Assembly (NCBI GenBank): GCA_016791105.1 | Contig: JAEUNM010000145.1 | Span: 1 to 61,777 of the forward strand | From: Rhodocyclaceae bacterium | GTDB lineage: Bacteria; Pseudomonadota; Gammaproteobacteria; Burkholderiales; Rhodocyclaceae | Reading direction: 5' to 3' | Length of the DNA stretch: 61,777 nt | In this document: positions 1 to 10,178 of the stretch, piece after piece | How the letters are laid out: each line of letters opens with the position of its first letter | Position numbering within the stretch: the stretch's first letter is position 1 | Position numbers and translations under genes: made by a program | The notes under the pieces: model-generated | What the model saw: only the letters and a program-made list of their open reading frames with translations | Told to the model about the DNA's origin: nothing | The model's database searches: none

Positions 1-1
1 G

Positions 2-1504
<1,503 letters not shown>

Positions 1505-1537
1505 TCTTCGGGCCAGCGACTGAACAGGTAACGAACG

Positions 1538-3526
1538 ATGTTCGACAAAATTCTGATAGCCAATCGCGGTGAAATTGCCTGCCGCGTAATAAAGACCGCC
1601 CGCAAGATGGGCATCAAGACCGTTGCGGTGTATTCCGAAGCGGACCGCGACGCGATGCACGTGGAAATGGCCGACGAGGCCGTGTGCATAGGGCCGCCGC
1701 CGTCGAAAGAGTCCTACCTCGTGATGGATAAAATCATCGCGGCGTGCAAACAGACCGGTGCCCAGGCAGTGCATCCGGGCTATGGCTTCCTGTCGGAAAA
1801 CCAGGAATTTTCGCGCCGGCTGGAAGAGGAGGGCATCGCCTTCATCGGCCCGAAACACTATTCGGTGGCCGCGATGGGCGACAAGATCGCTTCCAAGAAG
1901 CTCGCGCTCGATGCCAAGGTAAACACCATCCCCGGCTATAACGACGCCATCGAAACGCCCGATCAGGCGGTGGAAATCGCGCGCGGCATCGGTTATCCGG
2001 TCATGATCAAGGCCAGCGCCGGCGGTGGCGGCAAGGGTCTGCGTGTCGCCTTCAGCGACCGCGAAGCGCATGAAGGCTTCTCCTCCTGCCGCACCGAAGC
2101 CAAGAACGCATTCGGCGACGATCGCGTGTTCATCGAAAAATTCGTCGAAGAGCCGCGCCACATCGAAATCCAGGTGCTGGGCGATGCGCACGGCACGGTG
2201 GTGTATCTGTGGGAACGCGAATGTTCCATCCAGCGCCGCCACCAGAAAGTGCTGGAAGAAGCGCCTTCGCCCTTCCTCGATGCCGCAACCCGCAAGGCGA
2301 TGGGCGAACAGGCCTGTGCGCTGGCGCGCGCAGTGAAGTACCAGAGCGCCGGCACGGTGGAATTCGTGGTCGACAAGGACCGCAATTTCTACTTCCTGGA
2401 AATGAATACGCGCCTGCAGGTGGAACACCCGGTCACCGAAATGATCACCGGGCTGGATCTGGTCGAGCAGATGATCCGCGTCGCGGCTGGCGAAAAGCTC
2501 AGCTTTGCGCAAAGCGATATCACGCTGACCGGCTGGGCGATGGAAGCGCGTGTGTGTGCGGAAGACCCGTTCCGCAACTTCCTGCCGTCCATCGGGCGCC
2601 TGGTGCGCTTCATTCCGCCGCCCGAAGAAGCCGGCAAGGTGCGCGTCGATACCGGCGTGTTCGAAGGCGGCGAAGTGTCGATGTACTACGATTCCATGAT
2701 CGCCAAGGTGATCGCGCACGGCCCCACGCGTGACGATGCCATCGCCGGCCTGCGTGAAGCGCTCAATGGCTTCGCCATCCGCGGCGTGTCGCAGAACATC
2801 AGTTTCGTGTCGGCGGTGCTGGCGCACCCGCGCTTCCAGTCCGGCAAATTCACGACTGCCTTCATCGCCGAGGAATATCCGAAGGGCTTCGATGCGTCGA
2901 TGGTGCCGCACGACGCGCCGGAACTGCTCATCGCGGTGGCAGGCTCGGTGCATTACCGTTATCTGAAGCGCAATTCCGGCATCGTGGGCCAGATGGCGGG
3001 CCTGGAGTTCAAGATACTCAAGCACTATGTGCTGCTCATGAATGGCGAGGAATACGACATTCAGGTGCGCGACATCGAAGGTGGCCACGTGGTCACCTGG
3101 AATGGCAAGGAATATGACATTCGTGGTGAATGGCGCTTCTACGATCCGGTGTTCCGCGGCATGATCAATGGTCAGGAAATCGTCATGCAGGTGGAGCGGG
3201 TAGGCCCGCGCTATCGCCTCACCCACTGGGGTTTGCAGGTCGACATCGAAGTGGTGAGCCGGCGCGCGGCCGACCTCATGAAGCTCATGCCCAAGAAGGT
3301 GCCGCCCGATCTGTCTAAATTCCTGCTGTCGCCCATGCCGGGGCTGCTCACGCAGCTTGCCGTCAAGGCCGGACAGGAGGTCAAGGCTGGGGAGAAACTG
3401 GCAGCCATCGAAGCCATGAAAATGGAAAACGTGTTGAAAGCCGAACAGGATTGTGTCGTAGCGGAAGTGCTAGCCAATCCGGGGGAGAGCCTGTCGGTAG
3501 ATCAGCCCATCCTAAGGTTCCAGTGA
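1538..3526 (+). CDS. pccA: Propionyl-CoA carboxylase alpha chain (biotin carboxylase + BCCP)
   Basis: The 662-residue biotin-carrying subunit carboxylates biotin with ATP and bicarbonate. Domains in order are biotin carboxylase N-domain (residues 1-115), ATP-grasp with the glycine-rich loop KASAGGGGKGLRVA near 155 and the core CSIQRRHQKVLEEAPSP near 230, the C-domain to about 450, a BT-type linker to about 575, and a C-terminal biotinyl domain. The biotin-accepting lysine is Lys628 in EAMKMEN. The full length with a BT linker is typical of propionyl-CoA carboxylase alpha. It follows pccB by 33 bp with its own ATG, and a strong intrinsic terminator lies 28 bp after the stop. Confidence 0.95.
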   Translation: MFDKILIANRGEIACRVIKTARKMGIKTVAVYSEADRDAMHVEMADEAVCIGPPPSKESYLVMDKIIAACKQTGAQAVHPGYGFLSENQEFSRRLEEEGIAFIGPKHYSVAAMGDKIASKKLALDAKVNTIPGYNDAIETPDQAVEIARGIGYPVMIKASAGGGGKGLRVAFSDREAHEGFSSCRTEAKNAFGDDRVFIEKFVEEPRHIEIQVLGDAHGTVVYLWERECSIQRRHQKVLEEAPSPFLDAATRKAMGEQACALARAVKYQSAGTVEFVVDKDRNFYFLEMNTRLQVEHPVTEMITGLDLVEQMIRVAAGEKLSFAQSDITLTGWAMEARVCAEDPFRNFLPSIGRLVRFIPPPEEAGKVRVDTGVFEGGEVSMYYDSMIAKVIAHGPTRDDAIAGLREALNGFAIRGVSQNISFVSAVLAHPRFQSGKFTTAFIAEEYPKGFDASMVPHDAPELLIAVAGSVHYRYLKRNSGIVGQMAGLEFKILKHYVLLMNGEEYDIQVRDIEGGHVVTWNGKEYDIRGEWRFYDPVFRGMINGQEIVMQVERVGPRYRLTHWGLQVDIEVVSRRAADLMKLMPKKVPPDLSKFLLSPMPGLLTQLAVKAGQEVKAGEKLAAIEAMKMENVLKAEQDCVVAEVLANPGESLSVDQPILRFQ

Positions 3527-3553
3527 CGGGACGGGCTAACGCCCGGCCCTTGT

Positions 3554-3582
3554 AACGGCCCGCGCAAGCGGGCCGTTTTTTT
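3554..3582 (+). terminator. Rho-independent terminator of pccBA
   Basis: A perfect 10-bp stem (AACGGCCCGC / GCGGGCCGTT) with a 4-nt GCAA loop is followed directly by a run of T. It ends the pccBA transcript. Confidence 0.92.
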
Positions 3583-3681
3583 ATGTGTGTTGCGTCGAGG
3601 ACAAGGCGGCTGGGCTGCCAGTCACGCATACAAACGCCGCCGTGGCCTGAGTTATGGCCCCGCGCCGGGGGCGCGGGCGTC

Positions 3682-3786
3682 CCACCCTGTCCTGAACGGT
3701 GCGGAGTGGTGGCGGCCAGACGAGCCCCCTTGCTCTGCCATACCGCGGCAAATCCTGCGGACGGGGCAACATGCCCCATCCGGCGT
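3682..3786. repeat. 105-bp direct repeat, copy 1
   Basis: The copy begins CCACCCTGTCCTGAACGG and ends ATGCCCCATCCGGCGT. It matches the copy at 3904-4008 with only three mismatches, at an offset of 222 bp. Confidence 0.92.
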
Positions 3787-3903
3787 CGGAGGGCACTGCG
3801 CGGCCAGGCCGTTCGGGACAGCCCTGACCTTGGGGGCGCGGGCGTCCCGCCCGCGAACGCTGCCGCCCGTGGCCGGGCTGGACTGCGCAGCAGGACGTGA
3901 ATT

Positions 3904-4008
3904 CCACCCTGTCCGGAACGGTGCGGAGTGGTGGCGGCCAGACGCGCCCCCTTGCTCTGCCATACCGCGGCAAATCCTGCGGACGGGGCAACATGCCCCG
4001 TCCGGCGT
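3904..4008. repeat. 105-bp direct repeat, copy 2
   Basis: This is the second copy, 97% identical to 3682-3786. Its last 18 bp (GTCCGGCGTGGG type) are duplicated once more in tandem up to about 4029. Confidence 0.92.
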
Positions 4009-4117
4009 GGGTGCCCCGTCCGGCGTGGGGTTGTTTTCAAGTGCCGCATACGGCGGAATGCGCTGCGCTTTTCCGCCCTACGGGCCTACGGGCCACGGTG
4101 ACGGGCAGGGTGCCGGT

Positions 4118-5032
4118 TTACCGTGTCAGTTTTGCCGCGCGTGCGGCCGCGCTCAGCAGGCGCTCGGCGATCGATTTGGACAGCAGTGCCGCGGGCGGAG
4201 TAGGGCGCACGTCCTGGCGGCTGCATAGTCCCAGGATCAATGGCGGCAGGGGCGGCTCGATGTGAATTTCGCTCATGCGACCGGCGGCGGCGGGCGATGC
4301 CAGCACCGGCGCCGATACGGGCATTACCGCATCGGTGCGCGCCATCAGTTCGAATGCGAACGCAAACGATTCGCACTGCACGAAACGGCGCGGGAAAGGT
4401 TTGCCGGCCGCCGCGAATATCTGTTCCACCAGACTGCCCGCGCCCTGCGGGTTGAGACCCAGCCAACACAGGTCGGCAAGTTCGTCTATGGTTGTCCCGT
4501 TGCGCGCCGGGTGCTGCGCGCGGCAGGCGATGGTCATGCGGTCGCGGTAAAGCGGCCGAAAGCGCAGACCGGCGCCGGCCGTCAGGCGGGTTTTCTGCGC
4601 GATGGCGAAATCCAGTGATTCGTCGCGCACCAGCGGGACCAATACCGAGGGTGGCCCTTCCACCACGCGCAGGCGTACCAGCGGGTGCTGTTCCAGAAAT
4701 TCGGCCAGCGCGTCGGCGGCGAATGGAATGGCGGTCGGCGACAAGCCCACCGACACCATGCCGCCACCGGGCGCCGACAGGGCAGCCAGTTCTTCTTCCG
4801 CCTTGCGGATTTCCGCCTGTATCGCCCGCGCCCGCGCTGCGAAGGCCTGCCCCATGGCGGTGAGCGAAACGCCGCGCGTGCTGCGGCGTATCAGTTCCAC
4901 GCCCAGTTCTTCTTCGAGCTGACGCAGGCTTTTGGTAAGTGCCGGATGGGTGACGCCTTGCGCGCGCGCCGCGGCACGGATGCTGCCGGCATCGACGATG
5001 GCGAGAAAATCCCGCACCTGATTGAAGCGCAT
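4118..5032 (-). CDS. LysR-family transcriptional regulator
   Basis: The 304-residue protein has an N-terminal winged helix-turn-helix (residues 1-60; MRFNQVRDFLAIVDAGSIRAAA with a recognition helix around THPALTKSLRQLEEELGVEL). A periplasmic-binding-type effector domain follows from about 90 to 295. It is divergent from the tctC-methyltransferase-tctB-tctA operon with a 96-bp gap, the classic LysR layout. By inference it senses the carboxylate substrate of that transporter and controls its expression. Two tandem TGTGGTTACC units lie immediately upstream of its start codon. The effector is unknown. Confidence 0.9.
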   Translation of the reverse strand: MRFNQVRDFLAIVDAGSIRAAARAQGVTHPALTKSLRQLEEELGVELIRRSTRGVSLTAMGQAFAARARAIQAEIRKAEEELAALSAPGGGMVSVGLSPTAIPFAADALAEFLEQHPLVRLRVVEGPPSVLVPLVRDESLDFAIAQKTRLTAGAGLRFRPLYRDRMTIACRAQHPARNGTTIDELADLCWLGLNPQGAGSLVEQIFAAAGKPFPRRFVQCESFAFAFELMARTDAVMPVSAPVLASPAAAGRMSEIHIEPPLPPLILGLCSRQDVRPTPPAALLSKSIAERLLSAAARAAKLTR

Positions 5033-5052
5033 GGTGGTTACCTGTGGTTACC
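5033..5052. promoter_or_regulatory. Tandem TGTGGTTACC repeat in the lysR-tctC intergenic region
   Basis: TGGTTACC occurs at 5035-5042 and again at 5045-5052 (10-bp period), with a partial third unit TGGTTC after it. The spacing of one helical turn, the GGTAACC dyad in each unit and the position next to the LysR start suggest an autoregulatory operator. This is inference from position only. Confidence 0.35.
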
Positions 5053-5128
5053 GTGGTTCTTTTGCGTGCATCTTACGGCGTGCCGGCCGGCGTGTTTTAC
5101 TGCAAGCATGATTTTTGCGGAGAGCTTC

Positions 5129-6103
5129 ATGAAAGCGTGGTTCGGTAGCTGGCTGCTGCCACTATTGGCGCTGCTTGGCGCCTGTGCGTCCCAGGGCGCG
5201 GCGGCTGCAGACAAACCCTATCCGGCGCGCAGCGTGCGCCTGGTGTTGCCATTTCCGGCCGGCGGACCGTCGGACCTGGCGGCGCGCGGTTTTGCGCGCA
5301 GTCTGGAGCGCCTGACGGGGCAGCCCGTCATCGTGGATAACCGGCCCGGCGGCAATGGCGTGATCGCTGCGCGCCAGGTCGCCGCTGCGGCTCCGGACGG
5401 CCATACCCTGCTGTGGGCTACCAGCTCCACGCAGGCACAACTGCGGCTGCAGGCGGGCGCCGCGGCGCCGGCATTCGTACCGGTCGGCTCGATCGGGAAA
5501 TTTGCCTTCGGCATGTTCGTCAGTCCGGCTCAGGAGGCCAATACGGTGGCGGATTTCGTGGCCCAGGCGCGTGCCCATCCGGGCCGCCTCAACGTGGCCA
5601 CCAGTACCCTCTCGGAATACAAGGCAGCGGCTCAGTTCATGCAGGCTTCCGGCATCCGCATGGTGCGCGTGCCCTACAAGGGCGCGGCGCAGGCACTGCC
5701 GGACCTGATGCAGGACCGCGTGCAGGTGAATTTCCTGCCGCTCGCGGCCGGCCTGCAGTACGTTCGCGCCGGCAAGCTCAAATTGCTCGCCACCTTGCAG
5801 GCGAAGCGGGGCGATTCCCTGCCGGATACGCCCACCATGGCTGAGAGCGGGTACGGCGGATTGACGCCGCCGGGCTGGCAGTTTTTGCTCGCGCCGCCCA
5901 ATACGCCGCGCACGCTGGCGAGCCGCATCGCCGCGCTGGCCGGGCAGGCGCTGCAGGAGCCCGAACTGCGCGGACAGTACGCCAAGCAGTTGCTGGAAGT
6001 CGACAGCGGCGGCCCGGACGCACTGGCGGAACTGATGAAGAACGAAACGGCCGCTTGGGAACAGTTTTTCCGTGACTATGACATCAGGCCGGATTCCAAC
6101 TGA
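5129..6103 (+). CDS. tctC: Tripartite tricarboxylate transporter substrate-binding protein (TctC/Bug family)
   Basis: The 324-residue periplasmic solute receptor belongs to a TctABC-type carboxylate uptake system. The N-terminus MKAWFGSWLLPLLALLGAC is a lipoprotein signal with lipobox LGAC, so the mature protein is probably membrane-anchored. The family core is visible in YPARSVRLVLPFPAGGPSD, VIVDNRPGGNG and RMVRVPYKGAAQALPDL. I chose ATG 5129 because GGAGA lies 6-11 bp upstream; an in-frame ATG at 5108 has no such site. It is divergent from the LysR gene. A methyltransferase gene sits between it and the tctB/tctA membrane genes, which is not the usual order. Confidence 0.88.
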   Translation: MKAWFGSWLLPLLALLGACASQGAAAADKPYPARSVRLVLPFPAGGPSDLAARGFARSLERLTGQPVIVDNRPGGNGVIAARQVAAAAPDGHTLLWATSSTQAQLRLQAGAAAPAFVPVGSIGKFAFGMFVSPAQEANTVADFVAQARAHPGRLNVATSTLSEYKAAAQFMQASGIRMVRVPYKGAAQALPDLMQDRVQVNFLPLAAGLQYVRAGKLKLLATLQAKRGDSLPDTPTMAESGYGGLTPPGWQFLLAPPNTPRTLASRIAALAGQALQEPELRGQYAKQLLEVDSGGPDALAELMKNETAAWEQFFRDYDIRPDSN

Positions 6104-6122
6104 GCTGTCCGCACGCCTGCCC

Positions 6123-7148
6123 ATGAGCACCGATAGTCAAGCCGACCCGGCGCGCCTGATCGACCTGATCGGCGCCTGCTGGACGACCCAGGTGCTGCAC
6201 GTCGCGGCGGCGCTGGGGCTGGCCGATCTGCTGGCGCAACAGCCCGCTACGGCAGATGATCTGGCCACCCGCACGCACACCGACGCCGGCGCCTTGCAGC
6301 GGCTCTTGCGCGCGCTCGCCAGTCTCGGCCTGTGCGTCGAGCGCGAGGACGGACGCTACGCGCTGGCGCCGGCCGGGCAGCCGCTGCGCTCGGATGCGCC
6401 ATATTCCTTGCGCGCGCTGGCGATCTGGTGGGGGCGCTATTGCTGGAGCGAAATGCAGGGATTGCACGCATGTGTGCAGAGCGGCAGCAGCGCGCGCAGT
6501 CGTGGCGCGGGCGAAGACGGCTATGCGCACCTTGCCCGGGACGCCGATGCCGCCGCGGTATTCCATCGCGCGATGCGCGAGCGCACGCGCCTGATTGCCG
6601 GCCGCCTCGCCGCGCTGCTCGATCTGTCGCAGAGCACTTGTGTTTTGGACGTAGGCGGCGGCGAGGGGGAATTGATCGCCGCCTTGCTGAGCGCCAACCC
6701 CAAACTGCGGGGCGTGTTGCTGGATTTGCCCCATGCATTCGACGGCGCGCGCAAAGTGCTGGCTGCGAGCGGTGTGGAACAACGCTGCGCGCTGCTTGCT
6801 GGGGATTTTTTCGACACCCTGCCGCCGGGTGCGGACCTGCTCGTGCTCAAAAGCGTGTTGCACAACTGGGACGATGGACGCGCCGCGCGCATTCTCGCCA
6901 ACTGTCGCACGGCGATGGCCGCCAGCGCGACTCTGGTGGTGGTGGAGCGCATCCTGCCGCCGCGCATGGATAACTCGGCGGCCTGCCGCGCGGCCATGCG
7001 CGCTGATCTGAACATGCTGGTCGGTCCGGGCGGACGCGAGCGGCAATTAAGCGAATTCAACACTTTACTGAGCGCAGCCGGGCTTACCCTACAGGCCGTC
7101 GATGTGCTGGACGGGGAACTATCGGCCATGCGGGCCACGGCGAATTGA
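6123..7148 (+). CDS. SAM-dependent O-methyltransferase (acetylserotonin/plant-OMT-like fold)
   Basis: The 341-residue protein has an N-terminal winged-helix dimerisation domain (residues 10-95) and a C-terminal Rossmann SAM-binding domain. Motif I is VLDVGGGEGELIAALL near residue 180. A later LKSVLHNWDDGRAARIL block matches the catalytic His-containing HxWDD segment of small-molecule O-methyltransferases. An upstream in-frame ATG at 6072 would overlap tctC, so I prefer ATG 6123. It lies inside the TTT transporter operon between tctC and tctB, so it may act on the imported substrate. Its acceptor is unknown. Confidence 0.82.
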   Translation: MSTDSQADPARLIDLIGACWTTQVLHVAAALGLADLLAQQPATADDLATRTHTDAGALQRLLRALASLGLCVEREDGRYALAPAGQPLRSDAPYSLRALAIWWGRYCWSEMQGLHACVQSGSSARSRGAGEDGYAHLARDADAAAVFHRAMRERTRLIAGRLAALLDLSQSTCVLDVGGGEGELIAALLSANPKLRGVLLDLPHAFDGARKVLAASGVEQRCALLAGDFFDTLPPGADLLVLKSVLHNWDDGRAARILANCRTAMAASATLVVVERILPPRMDNSAACRAAMRADLNMLVGPGGRERQLSEFNTLLSAAGLTLQAVDVLDGELSAMRATAN

Positions 7149-7159
7149 AAGGGGCAGAC

Positions 7160-7630
7160 ATGGCGGGCGGACAGGGGCGCGATCGTTTCCGCGAGCGCGC
7201 GGCGGGCGCGACCTTCACCGCGACCGGACTGGCGGCGCTGCTGCTCGGCCGCAACTATGAAACGGGAACTTTGGCCGACATGGGGCCAGGGTTTTTTCCC
7301 AAGCTGATCGGCGCCGCGCTGCTCGTGCTGGGGCTGTTGATCGGCCTGCGCTCTGTCAGATTTACGGCAACGCCGGCCACCACCGCGGCCTGGCGCCCAC
7401 TATTTTGCATATCCGCCGCCCTGCTGGTGTTTGCTGCCGCGATCGACACGGCGGGACTGTTTGCCAGCACGGCCGCCGCGGTCGTGCTGGGCTGCCGCGC
7501 CCAGCCCGACCGCCCCTGGCGCGAAACCTGGCTGTTGGCGCTGTGGCTGGCGGTGGGTGCCGGCCTGCTGTTCAAATTCGCGTTCGGCATGCCGGTACCT
7601 TTGTTGCCGCTGGCGTGGGGGCGCGGCTGA
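7160..7630 (+). CDS. tctB: Tripartite tricarboxylate transporter small membrane subunit (TctB family)
   Basis: The 156-residue protein has about four hydrophobic segments. The family pattern is short, variable and hydrophobic, with GTLADMGPGFFPKLIGAAL near the N-terminus (the conserved MGPGxFP motif). ATG 7160 is preceded by AAGGGG; a TTG at 7145 is in frame but poorer. The stop overlaps the tctA start (ATGG sharing the A of TGA), which implies translational coupling. It partners with TctA in the inner membrane and receives substrate from TctC. Confidence 0.85.
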   Translation: MAGGQGRDRFRERAAGATFTATGLAALLLGRNYETGTLADMGPGFFPKLIGAALLVLGLLIGLRSVRFTATPATTAAWRPLFCISAALLVFAAAIDTAGLFASTAAAVVLGCRAQPDRPWRETWLLALWLAVGAGLLFKFAFGMPVPLLPLAWGRG

Positions 7631-9144
7631 TGGATTTGTTATCCCATCTGACGCTGGGTTTCAGCGTCGCGCTGTCGGTGCAGAACCTGCTCTACTGCCT
7701 GATCGGTGCGCTCATCGGCACCCTGGTCGGCGTGCTGCCGGGGCTGGGTCCGGTTGCCACCATCGCGCTGCTGCTGCCGCTCACCTATGGCCTTGAACCG
7801 GCCAGCGCCATCATCATGCTGGCAGGCATTTATTACGGCGCACAGTACGGCGGTTCGACCACGTCGATACTGCTCAAACTGCCGGGCGAAGTCAGTTCCG
7901 TGGTCACCGCGCTGGATGGTCACGAAATGGCGCGCCGCGGCCGTGCCGGGCAGGCCCTGCGCGTGGCGGCGCTGGGCTCCTTTTTAGCCGGCTGCAGCGC
8001 CACCCTGCTGGTGGCGGCCGTGGCGCCCGGGCTGACCGCGCTGGCACTAAGTTTCGCGCCGGCCGACCATGCCGCGCTGATTGCGCTGGGCCTGGTGGCG
8101 TCCGTCACCCTGGCGCGGGGTTCGATTGCCAAATCCGTTGCCACCGCCCTGATGGGCATGCTGTTCGGCCTGGTCGGTACCGACCTTACGAGCGGGCGCG
8201 AGCGCTATGCTTTCGGCGTTGCGGAACTGAGCGACGGCATCGATTTCGTGGCGGTGGCGATGGGCCTGTTCGGCGTGGCCGAAATCGTGCGCAATCTGGA
8301 GCCGGGCGGCAGCGCCGGCGTACAGTTACAGGACGCCGGCAGCCCCGCCACCAGCCGCCTTAGCCGCGAAGAATGGCAACTGGCATGGCCCGCCTGCCTG
8401 CGCGGAACCGCCCTTGGCGCGCTGCTGGGCGTGCTGCCGGGCGGCGGGGCGGTGCTGGGGGCGTTCGCCTCTTACATGCTGGAAAAGAAAATCGCGCGCG
8501 CGCCGGAGCGTTTCGGGCAAGGTGCCATAGAAGGCGTGGCGGGGCCGGAATCCGCCAATAATGCCGGCGCCCAGACCGCCTTCATCCCCATGCTCACGCT
8601 GGGGCTGCCGTCCAACGGCGTCATGGCGCTCATGCTCGGCGCGCTCACGCTGCACGGCATACAGCCCGGCCCGCAAATCATGACGGCCGATCCGCGCCTG
8701 TTCTGGGGCCTGGTCGCCAGCATGTGGGTGGGCAACGTATTCCTGCTCATCCTTAACCTGCCGCTGATCGCGTTGTGGGTGCGGCTCCTGGCGCTGCGCT
8801 ATGCCCTGCTGTACCCGGCCGTGTTGGTGCTGTGTGCCGCCGGCGCCTATAGCGTGGGCAATTCTTACGCCACGGTAATCATGATGGCGGGCTTCGGCCT
8901 GCTGGGTTATCTGTTCGTGCGCCTGGACTGCGAGCCGACGCCTTTCGTGCTGGGCTTCGTGCTCGGTCCCATGCTGGAAGAAAATCTGCGCCGCGCCATG
9001 ACCCTGTCGCACGGCGATTTCGGCGTATTCCTGAGCCAGCCCTGGAGCGCCACTTTTCTGGCCCTGGCCGCCCTCATGCTGGCGTTGACAGCCATCCCCG
9101 CGCTGGCGCGCGCGCGCCAGGTGGCGTTCAGCGAAGGCGGCTGA
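7630..9144 (+). CDS. tctA: Tripartite tricarboxylate transporter large permease (TctA family)
   Basis: The 504-residue polytopic permease has about 11-12 hydrophobic stretches. TctA signature segments are GTLVGVLPGLGPVATIALLL near residue 30, YYGAQYGGSTTSILLKLPGE near 60, and the second inverted-repeat glycine block LLGVLPGGGAVLGAF near 265 with GPESANNAG near 305. It starts at ATG 7630, overlapping the tctB stop. It forms the sodium- or proton-coupled channel of the system. No terminator is evident after the stop. Confidence 0.93.
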   Translation: MDLLSHLTLGFSVALSVQNLLYCLIGALIGTLVGVLPGLGPVATIALLLPLTYGLEPASAIIMLAGIYYGAQYGGSTTSILLKLPGEVSSVVTALDGHEMARRGRAGQALRVAALGSFLAGCSATLLVAAVAPGLTALALSFAPADHAALIALGLVASVTLARGSIAKSVATALMGMLFGLVGTDLTSGRERYAFGVAELSDGIDFVAVAMGLFGVAEIVRNLEPGGSAGVQLQDAGSPATSRLSREEWQLAWPACLRGTALGALLGVLPGGGAVLGAFASYMLEKKIARAPERFGQGAIEGVAGPESANNAGAQTAFIPMLTLGLPSNGVMALMLGALTLHGIQPGPQIMTADPRLFWGLVASMWVGNVFLLILNLPLIALWVRLLALRYALLYPAVLVLCAAGAYSVGNSYATVIMMAGFGLLGYLFVRLDCEPTPFVLGFVLGPMLEENLRRAMTLSHGDFGVFLSQPWSATFLALAALMLALTAIPALARARQVAFSEGG

Positions 9145-9371
9145 GCGGGCAGGATTGCATCGCGCCCTCTCCCTGTTGCGTCAGCCAGCCTGCCGGGCGC
9201 GTAAGGAAACCTTCGGCCAAGTGGCCGATGCTGTTCTGCCGCCTACGCCGCCACGCCAATCGTGATCCAGGTCAAGCCCCGGTGCAGGGCGCCGGGGGGC
9301 ACCCGCACGGCGATGTATACTCGACTGAGAAAGCACTTACAGGTTTTTATTGTGGCTCGGGAGGTAGCACC

Positions 9372-10178
9372 ATGGCTGCAGGCACGGCAGATTTTGCAAG
9401 CGCGGCGTGGCGTCGCCTGGCCATGGTTTATTCGGCCTGCCTTCCGCCCGGACTGGCACTGAGGGCGCTATCCGGTTTTGCTGGCTCATTGCGCCGGTTC
9501 CGTTATGGCGTGCTTGCCGCGCTTTTCGCCCTGTACGTGGCCGCGTGCCCGGCCGCAGACCATCTTGCTCCCGGTTTCAGCATGCTGCCGGCCGGCGCAA
9601 AAGTGGTGCTCATGCCGGTCGATGTGGAACTGATGTCCGTCAGCGCGGGCGGTGTTTTCGAGCCGCGGGCGGACTGGACCGCGGCTGCGGCCGGCCATCT
9701 GACGCAGGCCTTGCTGGCGCGCGGCCGCGCGGCGAAGGTGGAAGCTGCCGTGGTCGCTGCCGAGGACATGGACGAATTCGAAGAAATCAGCGCGTTGCAC
9801 GCTGCCGTCGCGCAGGCCATTTCGCTGCACCATTTCGGCAATCTGAAATTGCCCACCAAAGGCGGCAAGCTGGATTGGTCCCTGGGCGACGCGATTGCGC
9901 CGGTACGCGAACGCACTGGCGCCGATTACGCGCTATTTACCTGGGTACGCGACAGTTACGCCAGCGGTGAGCGCAAGGCTGCGATGGTATTCATGGCCTT
10001 GCTGGGCGTGGGCCTGGTGGGCGGCTTCCAGGTCGGCTATGCCTCGCTGGTGGATTTGCACAGCGGCCAGATCGTGTGGTTCAACAGCCTGTTTCGCATG
10101 AGCGGAGATTTGCGCGAGGCCGCTCCGGCCGCCGAAAGCGTCGATACCTTGCTGACCGAATTTCCACGCGCGCCGTGA
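9372..10178 (+). CDS. Putative lipoprotein, first gene of an M48 protease operon
   Basis: I do not recognise a named family in this 268-residue protein. It has an unusually long N-region followed by a hydrophobic core and a lipobox-like VAAC near residue 60 (YGVLAALFALYVAAC), so it may be an exported lipoprotein. A second hydrophobic stretch lies near residue 215 (MVFMALLGVGLVGGFQVG). ATG 9372 is preceded by GGGAGG at good spacing. The stop overlaps the GTG start of the M48 protease gene, so the two are translationally coupled. Its role is unknown; a partner, chaperone or substrate of the protease is a reasonable inference. Confidence 0.72.
   Translation: MAAGTADFASAAWRRLAMVYSACLPPGLALRALSGFAGSLRRFRYGVLAALFALYVAACPAADHLAPGFSMLPAGAKVVLMPVDVELMSVSAGGVFEPRADWTAAAAGHLTQALLARGRAAKVEAAVVAAEDMDEFEEISALHAAVAQAISLHHFGNLKLPTKGGKLDWSLGDAIAPVRERTGADYALFTWVRDSYASGERKAAMVFMALLGVGLVGGFQVGYASLVDLHSGQIVWFNSLFRMSGDLREAAPAAESVDTLLTEFPRAP

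Larger units (their letters stand above)
3583..4117. other. Non-coding spacer built from GC-rich repeats
   Basis: This 535-bp stretch has no convincing gene. Its open frames on both strands are low-complexity and internally repeated, which is explained by the two 105-bp direct copies listed separately. It also holds two GGGGGCGCGGGCGTCCC motifs (about 3668-3684 and 3834-3850) and an 18-bp tandem duplication at 3994-4029. It separates the pccBA terminator from the convergent end of the LysR gene. Confidence 0.75.

Noticed and set aside
3381..4049. A 222-codon minus-strand frame covering the pccA end and the repeat spacer
   Set aside because: It overlaps pccA and its terminator and its protein is only the translated 105-bp repeat.
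4685..5128. An N-terminal extension of tctC reaching to 4685
   Set aside because: It would overlap the LysR gene and its promoter and lacks a signal peptide; ATG 5129 with GGAGA gives a lipoprotein signal.
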